Origin: Dehalobacter alkaniphilus
GTDB taxonomy: Bacteria; Bacillota; Desulfitobacteriia; Desulfitobacteriales; Syntrophobotulaceae
NCBI GenBank assembly: GCA_040500365.1
Contig: CP148031.1
Location: 496,001-560,000 of the forward strand
DNA: 64,000 nt
Direction: 5' to 3'
Shown: one piece after another, positions 44,808 to 52,569 of the stretch
Position numbering within the stretch: position 1 is the stretch's first letter
Layout of the letters: every line of letters begins with the position of its first letter
Program-made: the position numbers and the translations under genes
Notes under the pieces: model-generated
What the model was told of the DNA's origin: nothing
Databases searched by the model: none
Seen by the model: only the letters and a program-made list of their open reading frames with translations

Positions 44808-45173
44808 ATGTCCGGATATGCAGCACTACCTGACTCTGAAATCTTAAATGGCCGGGAGCTTGACGGTCTTATCGTTAATGATAAATTTGTAAGTTATTAC
44901 CAAGTAGAGTCTGCTCTTTATAATTATCCCAAAGTGTTCGAAGCAGGTGTCATCGTTAACAGCCAGGATGGTGAAAGCGTGATCCTCAAAGTATATCTTG
45001 CGCTCGAAGATTCTTTTTCGGCGAAGGAAGAAAGAGAACAGTACTGCTTGAAGGTAGAACAGTATATTAGAAACAGCTTTTCATTTAAAATGCCCATCCG
45101 GGTATTAATTCGTGAAAAACTGCCGATGACCAGATCTGGAAAAATCCTGCGCTCTGTTCTTCGTGATTATTAA
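44808..45173 (+). CDS. Stand-alone C-terminal domain of an acyl-CoA synthetase
   Basis: 121 residues with a strong ribosome binding site (AAGGGAGG). The sequence matches only the small C-terminal domain of ANL adenylate-forming enzymes. It starts at the A8 hinge (NGRELDGLIVNDKFVSYYQV) and ends with the A10 motif PMTRSGKILRSVLRDY, including the catalytic and acetylatable Lys112. There is no adenylation core domain before it. It may be a degraded enzyme, a trans-acting domain or a regulatory decoy. The clean start and hinge-exact boundary argue against simple decay. Confidence 0.75.
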   Translation: MSGYAALPDSEILNGRELDGLIVNDKFVSYYQVESALYNYPKVFEAGVIVNSQDGESVILKVYLALEDSFSAKEEREQYCLKVEQYIRNSFSFKMPIRVLIREKLPMTRSGKILRSVLRDY

Positions 45174-45207
45174 GATAAAATGTTTATAATTGAGTCAAAT
45201 TTAAACT

Positions 45208-45235
45208 AAAAAAGGACCTTCTTAAATTGAAGGTC
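45208..45235 (-). terminator. Minus-strand terminator
   Basis: GACCTTC (45215-45221) pairs with GAAGGTC (45229-45235), and on the minus strand it is followed by seven T. It would end transcripts arriving from the MFS gene or from the structured segment at 45.5-45.6 kb. Confidence 0.7.
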
Positions 45236-45495
45236 AAAAAATGAAAATCAAGAGTAGAATTGTAATGAGACTAAATGAGTAAAACGAAGACAATATAATA
45301 ATAATCATAAAATACACAAAAATCAATAAATAATATAACCATATTATCCATCTTAAACCATAATCCCCACGGAATTATGGTTTAATTTATAACTGGGAAA
45401 AATTAATATTTTAACTTTAAATAAAACAATCGAGAATCAACAAATCATAATCAACCTGCGAATATTATTGCCTGAAGCTGCAAAAGATAGTACTG

Positions 45496-45631
45496 GAAAA
45501 AGGGAAATACCGTAAGGTAAATAACCTTTTTCGAAGGCTATCCGCCCTGTAGCGGAAACAGATACCCGGTCAGTTAGGCTACCGGGTATCTTCATGATCG
45601 CCATGTACGGCCTAATGCCGCAGTGTCATGG
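45496..45631. ncRNA. Candidate structured RNA with kissing loop
   Basis: Four hairpins in a row: GAAAAAGG/CCTTTTTC (45496-45503 / 45525-45532) containing TACC-GTAA-GGTA; TCCGC/GCGGA (45541-45545 / 45552-45556); an 11-base perfect stem 45560-45570 / 45581-45591; and CCATG/CATGG (45601-45605 / 45627-45631) with an inner CGGC/GCCG. Loop sequence TTAGGC (45574-45579) of the third is complementary to GCCTAA (45610-45615) of the fourth. Strand is undecided: the minus strand would place it in the 3' region of the MFS mRNA, upstream of the terminator at 45.2 kb. I cannot match it to a known riboswitch. The remainder of 45174-45650 is AT-rich and gene-free. Confidence 0.5.
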
Positions 45632-45650
45632 ATAACAAGGAGCAGCAATC

Positions 45651-47066
45651 TTATGCCTGATTATTATTGACGTGGATTTTGCCGCGGGAGAAAGAGAAGA
45701 AAATACCAACAGCACAAAGGCAGGCTGAGATCAGAAAAGCAAGGCGAATACTCTGTATAAATTGCGGATAGTATTCAGGGGTAATCTGGTTTTTGCCGAC
45801 AAATATGGAAATCAGCAGCGTAGCTGTAGCCATACTCAGCATCTGGCCCAGAACCCTCATCACAGATAATGAGGCGGAGGCAATCCCGTAATAATGATTA
45901 TCTACGGAACTCATGACTGCATTGGTATTCGGAGAAGAGAATAAGGCAAATCCAAGACCCAGCACCATCAAAGCAGCTATGATCAGGAACAGAGAAGTAT
46001 GCGGGCCGATAAAGGAAAGCAAGAACAAGCCTGCGGCGGTTCCGGCCATGCCCAAAGAAGCAATTTTGGCAGGCTCTTTTTTATCGGATAGACGTCCGGC
46101 CATAGGGGAAATTAAGGACTGGATAATAGGCTGGATGATCAGGATGATTCCGGCATGCTCTGAAGACATGCCCTGGACGTACTGCAGATATAGACTCAGA
46201 AGAAAAGTTACGGAGTAGGAACCAGCATAATTGATTAATGCTGCTACGTTGGAAAAGGCAAAAACCCGGTTATTCTGAAAAAGCCTGATTTCTAACACAG
46301 GATTCGGGATCTTGAGCTGGCGTTTCACAAAGAAAACAAAACAAACAATGCTGAAGAGGATTAGGATAATCCCGAGAATATCCGGTAAAATGCTCGAACC
46401 ATAGATAAGCGCAATCAGGGTAACGGCGAAGATCAGACTGCCTGGAATATCCAGTTTATCATTTTTGGCATCGGCCCAATCGCTCTTGACATATGTAATT
46501 GTTAAAACCGTGATCAGGACCCCCAAAGGAACCAATACCAAAAAAATGCTTCTCCAGCCCCAATACTCGGTTAAGAATCCGCCTAGGAAAGGCCCGACAG
46601 CAAGTCCTACATATATGGCTGAAACATTAAAGCCCAGGGCTTTGCCGCGTTCTTGCGGGGGAAAGGCCGAGGTGATCAGCGCCATTCCCGCAGTTGCGAT
46701 CATCGATGCACTAATTCCCTGCAGGACTCTCATCACGATTAATAGTTCAATATTTGGGACAAAACCTGTGATTAACGTAAATGCAGTAAATGAAATTATC
46801 CCCCATTTATAAAGCCTGGTCCGGCCAAGGATGTCGGCGAGTTTGCCGATAGGAAGAAGAAACACAGCCGAAGACAACAGGAAAGATGTCGCAATCCAGC
46901 TTAAAACGACAGCATCTGCTGCAAATTCCTTTTGAATTGCAGGCAGCGCGATGTTGATAGATGAAATCATAAACGGAGTCAGAAAAGAACCTGCGGTTGC
47001 TATAAATAAAAGGGTGCGCTTAACCGTTTTGCTGTCATCGTGGGTGTGGTCATGATGGTCGTTCAT
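45651..47066 (-). CDS. MFS drug exporter, DHA2 (14-TM) type
   Basis: 471 residues with about 14 membrane segments. N-terminal His-rich stretch (DHHDHTHDD), then motif A GKLADILGRTRLYKWG and motif C AIYVGLAVGPFLGGFLTEYWGWR, typical of EmrB/QacA proton-driven multidrug exporters. The His-rich start may bind metal or be incidental. Single-gene unit; downstream lies the structured segment described separately. Confidence 0.9.
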   Translation of the reverse strand: MNDHHDHTHDDSKTVKRTLLFIATAGSFLTPFMISSINIALPAIQKEFAADAVVLSWIATSFLLSSAVFLLPIGKLADILGRTRLYKWGIISFTAFTLITGFVPNIELLIVMRVLQGISASMIATAGMALITSAFPPQERGKALGFNVSAIYVGLAVGPFLGGFLTEYWGWRSIFLVLVPLGVLITVLTITYVKSDWADAKNDKLDIPGSLIFAVTLIALIYGSSILPDILGIILILFSIVCFVFFVKRQLKIPNPVLEIRLFQNNRVFAFSNVAALINYAGSYSVTFLLSLYLQYVQGMSSEHAGIILIIQPIIQSLISPMAGRLSDKKEPAKIASLGMAGTAAGLFLLSFIGPHTSLFLIIAALMVLGLGFALFSSPNTNAVMSSVDNHYYGIASASLSVMRVLGQMLSMATATLLISIFVGKNQITPEYYPQFIQSIRLAFLISACLCAVGIFFSFSRGKIHVNNNQA

Positions 47067-47239
47067 AAATACTCCTTTTTGGTTACATTTTTTGACCCTT
47101 GTTCCTTTTATTAAAACAAAAACACAAGTCCTAGATTATTATAAATGATTGTTTCTAAATCGTAAATTAATGTTTTGATGTATAAATTTTACATTTTAAC
47201 GACATCCTATTAATAATTAACTTTTTAAGGAGGTTGTAC

Positions 47240-47473
47240 ATGAATATCTGGCAGAAGATTGCCCTTGCAATTATTATCATCGGGGCCATTAACTGGGGAA
47301 TGATTGGCTTTTTCCAATTTGATCTTGTCAATGCCCTCCTCGGGGGGATCAGTCCGCTCCCTCCGAGAATCGTCTATGCGCTGGTCGGACTCAGCGGCCT
47401 GTACTGCATCACACTCTTATTCGTACCGAATCGCGAATATGAGAGAGAAGGACGGATCCAGCATAATCCTTAA
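47240..47473 (+). CDS. DUF378 small membrane protein
   Basis: 77 residues from ATG 47240 (AAGGAGG at 47227-47233). Two membrane helices with the family signature IIIIGAINWGMIGFFQFDLV and a second helix VYALVGLSGLYCITLLF. DUF378 proteins (YuzA-like) are widespread in Firmicutes with no known function. Closed by a long perfect terminator. Confidence 0.9.
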   Translation: MNIWQKIALAIIIIGAINWGMIGFFQFDLVNALLGGISPLPPRIVYALVGLSGLYCITLLFVPNREYEREGRIQHNP

Positions 47474-47499
47474 CGAGTTGGCAAAATTACTTAATAAGT

Positions 47500-47552
47500 C
47501 CAACAGGAAAAAGGAACCGAGTATCTCGGTTCCTTTTTCCTGTTGGGTTTTA
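47500..47552. terminator. Bidirectional terminator with 22-bp perfect stem
   Basis: 47500-47521 pairs perfectly with 47525-47546 around a 3-base loop. On the + strand it ends in GTTTTAG. It separates the DUF378 gene from the convergent PrsW-like gene. The stem is unusually long for a terminator. Confidence 0.85.
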
Positions 47553-47594
47553 GTCTGCATTTACAATGGCGACAGGACATAGGTGTACAGTCTT

Positions 47595-48314
47595 TTATTC
47601 AGCAGGTTGTCGGGCGGGAATTTTCTGGTATTTTTCCCTCGATTCTTTGTAATACCTGTTAAGTTTCCTAAGATTAACCGTCCACAGGTAAATGAAATAC
47701 GGTAAAAACAGCGTAAGCAGAATCGGAATTTCCGACATCAAAATAAAGTCAAAAAAACCGTGAAGCAGGATAGGAACATATAAGGATTTTTTGAGGTAAG
47801 CTCTTTCAAGATGAGGATGATTGGAGAACTTTGCCAGGGAAAGGTAGTATCCCATCGTCACACCAAGCAGCACGTGGGTCGGCACTGAGAATATTCCTCT
47901 GGAAAGGCCTACATACGGGTTGGCTGAAAAGTTTACAAGAACATACATGATGTTCTCGACTGTTGCGAAACCCAACGCGGCAAATACGGCATAGACAATC
48001 CCGTCCAGCTTTTCATCAAACGCCGGATTCCGATAGACTGTCCGCAGGACAACTGCCCTTTTGAAAAATTCTTCGGTCAGTCCGGCAACGACAAAGGCAT
48101 TGAAAAAAGCTGCCGCTACCCCGGTAAAGATGTTCAGGGACGTCAGAAATTTTTCAAACAGCACGATCGGAATGACTGCCAGCGCACCCAGGATAAACAC
48201 TTTTATAAGAAGAGGCAAAGGCTCTTTATCGAAACGGTCGGTATAATAGACTGCCAGGCCCAGGGCAATTACAGGAGTAAGTGCAATTACCAATATTCGC
48301 AGATCGAATAGCAA
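47595..48314 (-). CDS. prsW: PrsW-family intramembrane protease
   Basis: 239 residues, about eight membrane segments. Catalytic-type motifs: FVVAGLTEEFFKR (paired Glu), FATVENIMY (Glu), VPTHVLLG (His) and LLHGFFDF (His), the glutamic/metalloprotease signature of the PrsW/CAAX-protease clan. In Bacillus PrsW performs site-1 cleavage of anti-sigma factor RsiW. No sigma/anti-sigma pair is adjacent, so the target is unknown; symbol by family. Confidence 0.85.
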   Translation of the reverse strand: MLFDLRILVIALTPVIALGLAVYYTDRFDKEPLPLLIKVFILGALAVIPIVLFEKFLTSLNIFTGVAAAFFNAFVVAGLTEEFFKRAVVLRTVYRNPAFDEKLDGIVYAVFAALGFATVENIMYVLVNFSANPYVGLSRGIFSVPTHVLLGVTMGYYLSLAKFSNHPHLERAYLKKSLYVPILLHGFFDFILMSEIPILLTLFLPYFIYLWTVNLRKLNRYYKESREKYQKIPARQPAE

Positions 48315-48474
48315 AAGATCACATCCTTTTCTGTAAGTTTATCTCCTGTGAAGTACATCTTCAACAGCAAGCAGCTTGAATTATGTTAAGTTTTATTATT
48401 TGCAGCCGGAGCATCAAACATTCCTTAAAATTTTCTCATTTTCTCATTTTCCCACATTTTTGATTAATTTACCC

Positions 48475-48503
48475 TTAACAAATTATTTTTCTTATGTTAT
48501 ACT
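48475..48503 (+). promoter_or_regulatory. Promoter of tRNA-Thr
   Basis: TTAACA (48475-48480), 17-base spacer, TATACT (48498-48503); start expected near 48510, 20 bases before the mature tRNA. Confidence 0.75.
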
Positions 48504-48529
48504 GTTAAAGCTTATGGGTTACCAAACAT

Positions 48530-48604
48530 GCCGATGTGGCTCAGGGGTAGAGCAGCTCACTCGTAATGAGCAGGTCGTCGGTTCGATTCCGACCATCGGC
48601 TCCA
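48530..48604 (+). tRNA. tRNA-Thr (anticodon CGT), CCA encoded
   Basis: 75 bases. Acceptor stem GCCGATG/CATCGGC, D arm GCTC-GAGC, anticodon stem GCTCA/TGAGC with loop CTCGTAA (anticodon CGT, reading ACG), T arm GTCGG-TTCGATT-CCGAC, discriminator T, then CCA. Its 3' half is the probable attachment site of the prophage-like element that begins immediately after, with the integrase gene facing it. Confidence 0.97.
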
Positions 48605-48616
48605 GAGAAAAACGAG

Positions 48617-48642
48617 ACACCGCAAGGATTTGCGGTGTTTTT
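48617..48642 (+). terminator. Terminator after tRNA-Thr
   Basis: Perfect 9-base stem ACACCGCAA (48617-48625) with TTGCGGTGT (48630-48638), GGAT loop, then T-run. Confidence 0.9.
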
Positions 48643-48674
48643 GCTTTTTATAAACTGTATGATTTTTGTCCAAA

Positions 48675-48720
48675 CGTTGCAACAGCGTTGCAACCCAGTT
48701 TTTTATCGTTGCAACGCTGT
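48675..48720. repeat. Repeated sites between att and integrase (arm-type candidates)
   Basis: CGTTGCAAC occurs three times: 48675-48683, 48686-48694 (11 bases apart) and 48707-48715 (21 bases later). The second and third are parts of a 13-base inverted repeat ACAGCGTTGCAAC (48682-48694) / GTTGCAACGCTGT (48708-48720), which overlaps the integrase stop codon. Location and 11/21-base phasing fit arm-type integrase or excisionase binding sites of an attachment region. Confidence 0.6.
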
Positions 48721-50118
48721 CTCTTTTTCTGAAGATTTTTTCTTTTTTCTGAGATGGCCGTCGATTTTTATGGCAGCTTTTTCTTTTGATTTTCTGCGGA
48801 CACGGGTATAGATTTTCGTAGTCCTAATATCCGTATGTCCGAGTATTTCTTGTATTACCCTTAAGTCTTCTCCTTCTTCCAAAAGGATCGTTGCGAAGGT
48901 ATGACGGAGTGCATATAGCTTCACAGGGGGTATATCACTTCTCTTTAAGCATGCTTGAAAGGATCTGTAGAAGTTTCTATACTCTACCGGCTCCCCGGTG
49001 GGCGTAGCGAAGACATAACCCTCATCATTATATTGATCCCCTGCCAGAACCTTCTCTTTATTTTGATTGTAACGATGGATTCTGAGTGCTGCAGCTACTC
49101 TTCCGGGAATAACAAGAGTTCTTTTACTCTTTTTTGTTTTTGGATCTTGGTTAATAACTTTTGTTTTGGTTTTTGCATCAATATCTTCATTCAAAACTCT
49201 TTCCCGGGTTTCTTCAATTGTGACAGTTCTATCTTTTAGATTAACATTATGCCATTTTAAAGCCACCATTTCTCCAGGGCGCATCCCCGAACCGATCAAA
49301 AGCAAGTATCCTGCAAAATACCGATATTCCATTATGTTAGTTAGAAACCTGTCCATCTCATCATCTGCTAAAGTTTGGGTTTCTTCAGTATCGGCTTCAG
49401 GAAGATCCATATCATCAGCAGGGTTAGAGAATAGTTTTTTTCGTCTCTTTGCATATTCAAGAATACTATGCAGTATACGATTAGCTTTAATTATCGAAGC
49501 CGGCGATAACAGAAACTGCTTAAGGGGGGTACGGTAGAAGTCGGCAATCTTTTTAAGCATTTCATAATCCGGCCTATCTTTATTTTCCTCCCAAGAAACG
49601 TAGACAGATAATTCAATCCTCAGTTCTTCTGCTACATCAATTTGTTCTAATCCTTTTTCTTTTCTAAGTTCTTTTAGAATTTTACTTATCTTTCCGTCTT
49701 TCCGTGGAGTCTTTTCCATGGTATTTAAAAACACTTGAATAATGTGGGGATCTTTCTCCAGCTCGGCTAAAGTGTAATCACCTAACGCGGGAAAGATATG
49801 ATTCCTTAAACAAGTTTCATAACCTCTCCAGGTGGTTCCCTTTATTCTGGAAGCGGTTTTCCAAGTGCTTGTCCAATCTTCAAAAGTTGTTTGGGATGGG
49901 TTGATAAAGGTTTTCTTATTAACCCGATCTAATGCCTCCGCAATCTGATCGGCAACCTCTTTTCTGGTATTACCATGAAACGGGGGGCGAATCAATTTCC
50001 CGGTATTAGGATCTTTCCCAAGGGTAACCTGACCTTTCCATTTACCATTTGGTAATTGGTAGATCGTACCTTCGCCGTTACCTTTTTTCTTTTTTCTCTT
50101 CTTTTCCTTTTCGGCCAT
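48703..50118 (-). CDS. int: Tyrosine recombinase (integrase) with inserted XRE domain
   Basis: 471 residues from ATG 50118 (GGAGG at 50127-50131). A basic N-terminal AP2-like arm-binding region (about 10-60) is followed by a SAM-like core-binding region starting near 75. At about residues 143-205 a Cro/CI-type helix-turn-helix is inserted (LRKEKGLEQIDVAEELRIEL and following WEENKDRPDYEMLKKIADFY). The core-binding region then resumes (ANRILHSILEYAKRRK). The catalytic domain has R280 (GSGMRPGEM), R405 (YALRHTFAT, with Tyr where His is common), H428 (ILGHTD) and nucleophile Y437 (KIYTRV). It mediates integration at the adjacent tRNA-Thr. Confidence 0.93.
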   Translation of the reverse strand: MAEKEKKRKKKKGNGEGTIYQLPNGKWKGQVTLGKDPNTGKLIRPPFHGNTRKEVADQIAEALDRVNKKTFINPSQTTFEDWTSTWKTASRIKGTTWRGYETCLRNHIFPALGDYTLAELEKDPHIIQVFLNTMEKTPRKDGKISKILKELRKEKGLEQIDVAEELRIELSVYVSWEENKDRPDYEMLKKIADFYRTPLKQFLLSPASIIKANRILHSILEYAKRRKKLFSNPADDMDLPEADTEETQTLADDEMDRFLTNIMEYRYFAGYLLLIGSGMRPGEMVALKWHNVNLKDRTVTIEETRERVLNEDIDAKTKTKVINQDPKTKKSKRTLVIPGRVAAALRIHRYNQNKEKVLAGDQYNDEGYVFATPTGEPVEYRNFYRSFQACLKRSDIPPVKLYALRHTFATILLEEGEDLRVIQEILGHTDIRTTKIYTRVRRKSKEKAAIKIDGHLRKKKKSSEKETALQR

Positions 50119-50145
50119 AGATTTATCCTCCAACCGAATGAGAGT

Positions 50146-51297
50146 CTATTTATTTATTAGCTCTGTTCCCTCTTGTAAAATATCAATGTATTCCCTGAAG
50201 TTGAATTTTTTATTTCTTTGCTGGCTTGGATTGTCTAATATTCCTAAACGACAAAATTGATTCACCAAGTTGTTGGCAGTAGGATAAGATGTATCCAATA
50301 AATCAGCAACTTTACTAATTGTTATCATTGGATGTTCAAAGAGTTTATCTAGAAGCTTAATTCCGTTTGACGCGTTTTTTATCGTACGGTTTATTAAATA
50401 AGTGTATTTTTCCTTTAAAGAAAGAATCTTCTTTGCGGTATCAATGGCCTCATCGGAAACTTCTGCAATTCCTTTTAAGAAAAAGACTAACCAATTCTCC
50501 CAGTCACCCTTTAATCTAATATCCATAAGCCTATCATAATACTCAATTCTATTTCGTTTAAAATAATAACTCAAATATAGTAATGGCTTACCAAGTATTT
50601 TTTGTTGACAAAGCCAAAAGGTTATTAGTAAACGACCCATTCTTCCGTTGCCATCTAAAAAGGGGTGAATAGTTTCAAATTGGGCATGAATTAAACCAAT
50701 TTTAATTAAAGGTGGTATTTCGTCTTTTTCATGGATAAATATTTCTAAATTATTCATTGAGTCTATCATGGCTTCAGGAGTAGGTGGTATAAATGTAGCG
50801 GTGGACAAAGAACAACCGGCAGGACCTATCCAGTTCTGTGAACATCTAAATTCTCCCGGGTTTCGCTCACTTCCGCGAACATTTTTTAATAGAATTTCAT
50901 GGATTTCTGTAATAAGTCTTAAACAAATAGGTAAGCTATGTAATCGCTCAAGTCCATAATTCATAGATGCGATATAATTCACAACTTCTTCAACGCTTTT
51001 TTCTTTTTCTATGTTATCTTCTTCATCGAGGACATCTATTAAGGACGCTTGTGTTCCTTCAATTTGAGAGCTTAAAACTGCTTCTTTTTTTACATACATT
51101 GCTACAAATAGATCAGGGTTAGGTAAAGTTTGGGTAATTCCGTCAAGCCTACCTAGTTTTCTATCAGCTGATGATAAAAGGTTTATTAATTCAGTGTTGT
51201 ATTCGATGGGATGATTTGGAGGTAGTGGGTTAGGGATATAAGCAGAATATCCTGATGATTGATAAATATATTGTCCGGCACGTTCTTTTAATTTCAT
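50146..51297 (-). CDS. Fic-family protein (AMP-transferase type)
   Basis: 383 residues. Fic core motif HPFLDGNGRMGR at about 211-222 with catalytic His211. The N-terminal helix carries the self-inhibitory motif SSQIEGT (Glu80), as in class II Fic proteins whose inhibitory helix precedes the core. A C-terminal winged-helix (ISKVADLLDTSYPTANNLV) resembles that of SoFic-like proteins. It would transfer AMP to a target protein. It stands between integrase and repressor genes, a usual spot for lysogeny-associated cargo, so a superinfection or stress role is possible. Confidence 0.92.
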   Translation of the reverse strand: MKLKERAGQYIYQSSGYSAYIPNPLPPNHPIEYNTELINLLSSADRKLGRLDGITQTLPNPDLFVAMYVKKEAVLSSQIEGTQASLIDVLDEEDNIEKEKSVEEVVNYIASMNYGLERLHSLPICLRLITEIHEILLKNVRGSERNPGEFRCSQNWIGPAGCSLSTATFIPPTPEAMIDSMNNLEIFIHEKDEIPPLIKIGLIHAQFETIHPFLDGNGRMGRLLITFWLCQQKILGKPLLYLSYYFKRNRIEYYDRLMDIRLKGDWENWLVFFLKGIAEVSDEAIDTAKKILSLKEKYTYLINRTIKNASNGIKLLDKLFEHPMITISKVADLLDTSYPTANNLVNQFCRLGILDNPSQQRNKKFNFREYIDILQEGTELINK

Positions 51298-51372
51298 AAG
51301 ATTACTCCTGACCTTAAAAACTTTAATAGTAACACTTAAATTAAAGCATTATTAAAATTTTTGCCTATTTTC

Positions 51373-51430
51373 TTTAATAAGATTCGCTACCGGGTGTTGT
51401 TATTAAAATATTTTTTAATAAAATCTTATT
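51373..51430. repeat. Nested AT-rich inverted repeats upstream of fic
   Basis: AATAAGATT (51376-51384) and AATCTTATT (51422-51430) enclose TTATTAAAA (51400-51408) and TTTTAATAA (51413-51421). They lie about 100 bases upstream of the Fic start and could be an operator or a cruciform-forming element. The segment also contains a promoter-like TTGTTA-16-TAAAAT on the + strand. Confidence 0.45.
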
Positions 51431-51518
51431 CTCGGAGATCTAGTTAAAGAAATAAACAAATTTCTTTTATGACTTGAAATAGATAAGGTTGTCCCGATCG
51501 GACGGCCTTATTTTTGTT
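51431..51518 (+). ncRNA. Candidate small RNA in immunity region
   Basis: A + strand promoter-like pair, TTGTTA (51397-51402) and TAAAAT (51419-51424), precedes about 85 bases that hold AAAGAAAT/ATTTCTTT (51446-51453 / 51460-51467). A terminator follows: 12-base stem 51483-51494 / 51500-51511, loop CGATC, then TTTTTGTTTT. Two of the stem pairs are G-T on the + strand and would be mismatches on the minus strand, so the terminator is oriented +. No + gene precedes it, hence a small RNA is the simplest reading. Confidence 0.45.
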
Positions 51519-51528
51519 TTCGGGAAGT

Positions 51529-52569
51529 TTAAAACGGGATATCCCCGAAGTTATCATGAGTTGATGCTACTTGCTCATCGGCTTGTGATTCACTCCACCG
51601 TCTTAAAATTTTATTACTGAGAAACGTGGATTGACTACCGCATTTATAACAATATCTTGCATTACCGGGTAAAAGAATACCACAAGGCTCATAACTATGA
51701 TTATTTTCATTATCATCATTTGTACATCTATTTACTAAATGACTCCCACAGATAATACAATGCTCTCCATCAAGAGATGTTTCCTCATTTTCACATCTCG
51801 GACAAACCTTGGCTTTACTTTTATCATCTAATTCATAACCTGAATAAATCATCTTTCCATCCCCCCAATAGACCCTTTTCTTCCCGCAGATCGGGCAATA
51901 CTTGGCATTTTCGATAACAAATGAATGACCGCATATTACGCAATATTTTTTGTGGATGAAATCATGGAAATTTCTTTCGATTTTTATTTCAAGAAGGTCA
52001 GGAAATCTTCTTTTATTTAACTTGGCAGAAAAATCTTTATATCTATTTTCTGCTGCTAATCTTGATAGGCCACATAATGTTATTAACCTTGTGGCATTAT
52101 CAACTTTAAGAGCCTCTAATACTATCGGAGGAGCCAAAACTCGAGAAGCGAAACAGTCTGCCTCTTTTTCTAATACTTCATATTCGGTTTTTGTTAAGCC
52201 TGCCCTTTGAACTCTGGTCTCTTCAAAGTCAATTAAATGACCTAGCCGAACATGCCCAATTTCATGCAGTAACGTCCATCTTATTCGTCCTTTACTCGCC
52301 ACTCTTTCGTTATAAATAATAAACTGCATGTTATCTACGCATTTTGCTGTACCATCATTACTCTTAATGATATCCCTAATAACATGTTGAAAAGAACAAT
52401 TCATAGCCATTGCGTATTCTGATGCTGAAACTATCGGTAAATCAATTCTTGCTGTTAATTTAAATGGATCTACAGGTAATCTATTTATATTTTGTTCAAG
52501 TATAAACTTCTGTGCAATACTTAACGTTCGATTATATCTTAGTTTATCAGGAATTTTTTTTGAATGCAT
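51529..52569 (-). CDS. ImmA/IrrE-type metallopeptidase with zinc ribbons
   Basis: 346 residues from ATG 52569 (AAAGG upstream); a longer start at 52614 lacks a site and overlaps the repressor gene more. The N-terminal M78 peptidase domain has HEIGH (about 102-106) and the downstream acidic ligand in EKEADCFASRVLAPP. The C-terminal half holds about three zinc ribbons: CVIC...CPIC, CPRC...CIIC and the final CG...CYKC. ImmA proteins cleave the partner repressor to induce the element, and the repressor gene lies directly upstream with overlapping ends. The ribbons are an unusual addition. Confidence 0.88.
   Translation of the reverse strand: MHSKKIPDKLRYNRTLSIAQKFILEQNINRLPVDPFKLTARIDLPIVSASEYAMAMNCSFQHVIRDIIKSNDGTAKCVDNMQFIIYNERVASKGRIRWTLLHEIGHVRLGHLIDFEETRVQRAGLTKTEYEVLEKEADCFASRVLAPPIVLEALKVDNATRLITLCGLSRLAAENRYKDFSAKLNKRRFPDLLEIKIERNFHDFIHKKYCVICGHSFVIENAKYCPICGKKRVYWGDGKMIYSGYELDDKSKAKVCPRCENEETSLDGEHCIICGSHLVNRCTNDDNENNHSYEPCGILLPGNARYCYKCGSQSTFLSNKILRRWSESQADEQVASTHDNFGDIPF

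Noticed and set aside
45480..45650. c-di-GMP-I riboswitch for the structured segment
   Set aside because: The hallmark GACGCAAAGC-type core is missing, and no gene lies downstream on the + strand.
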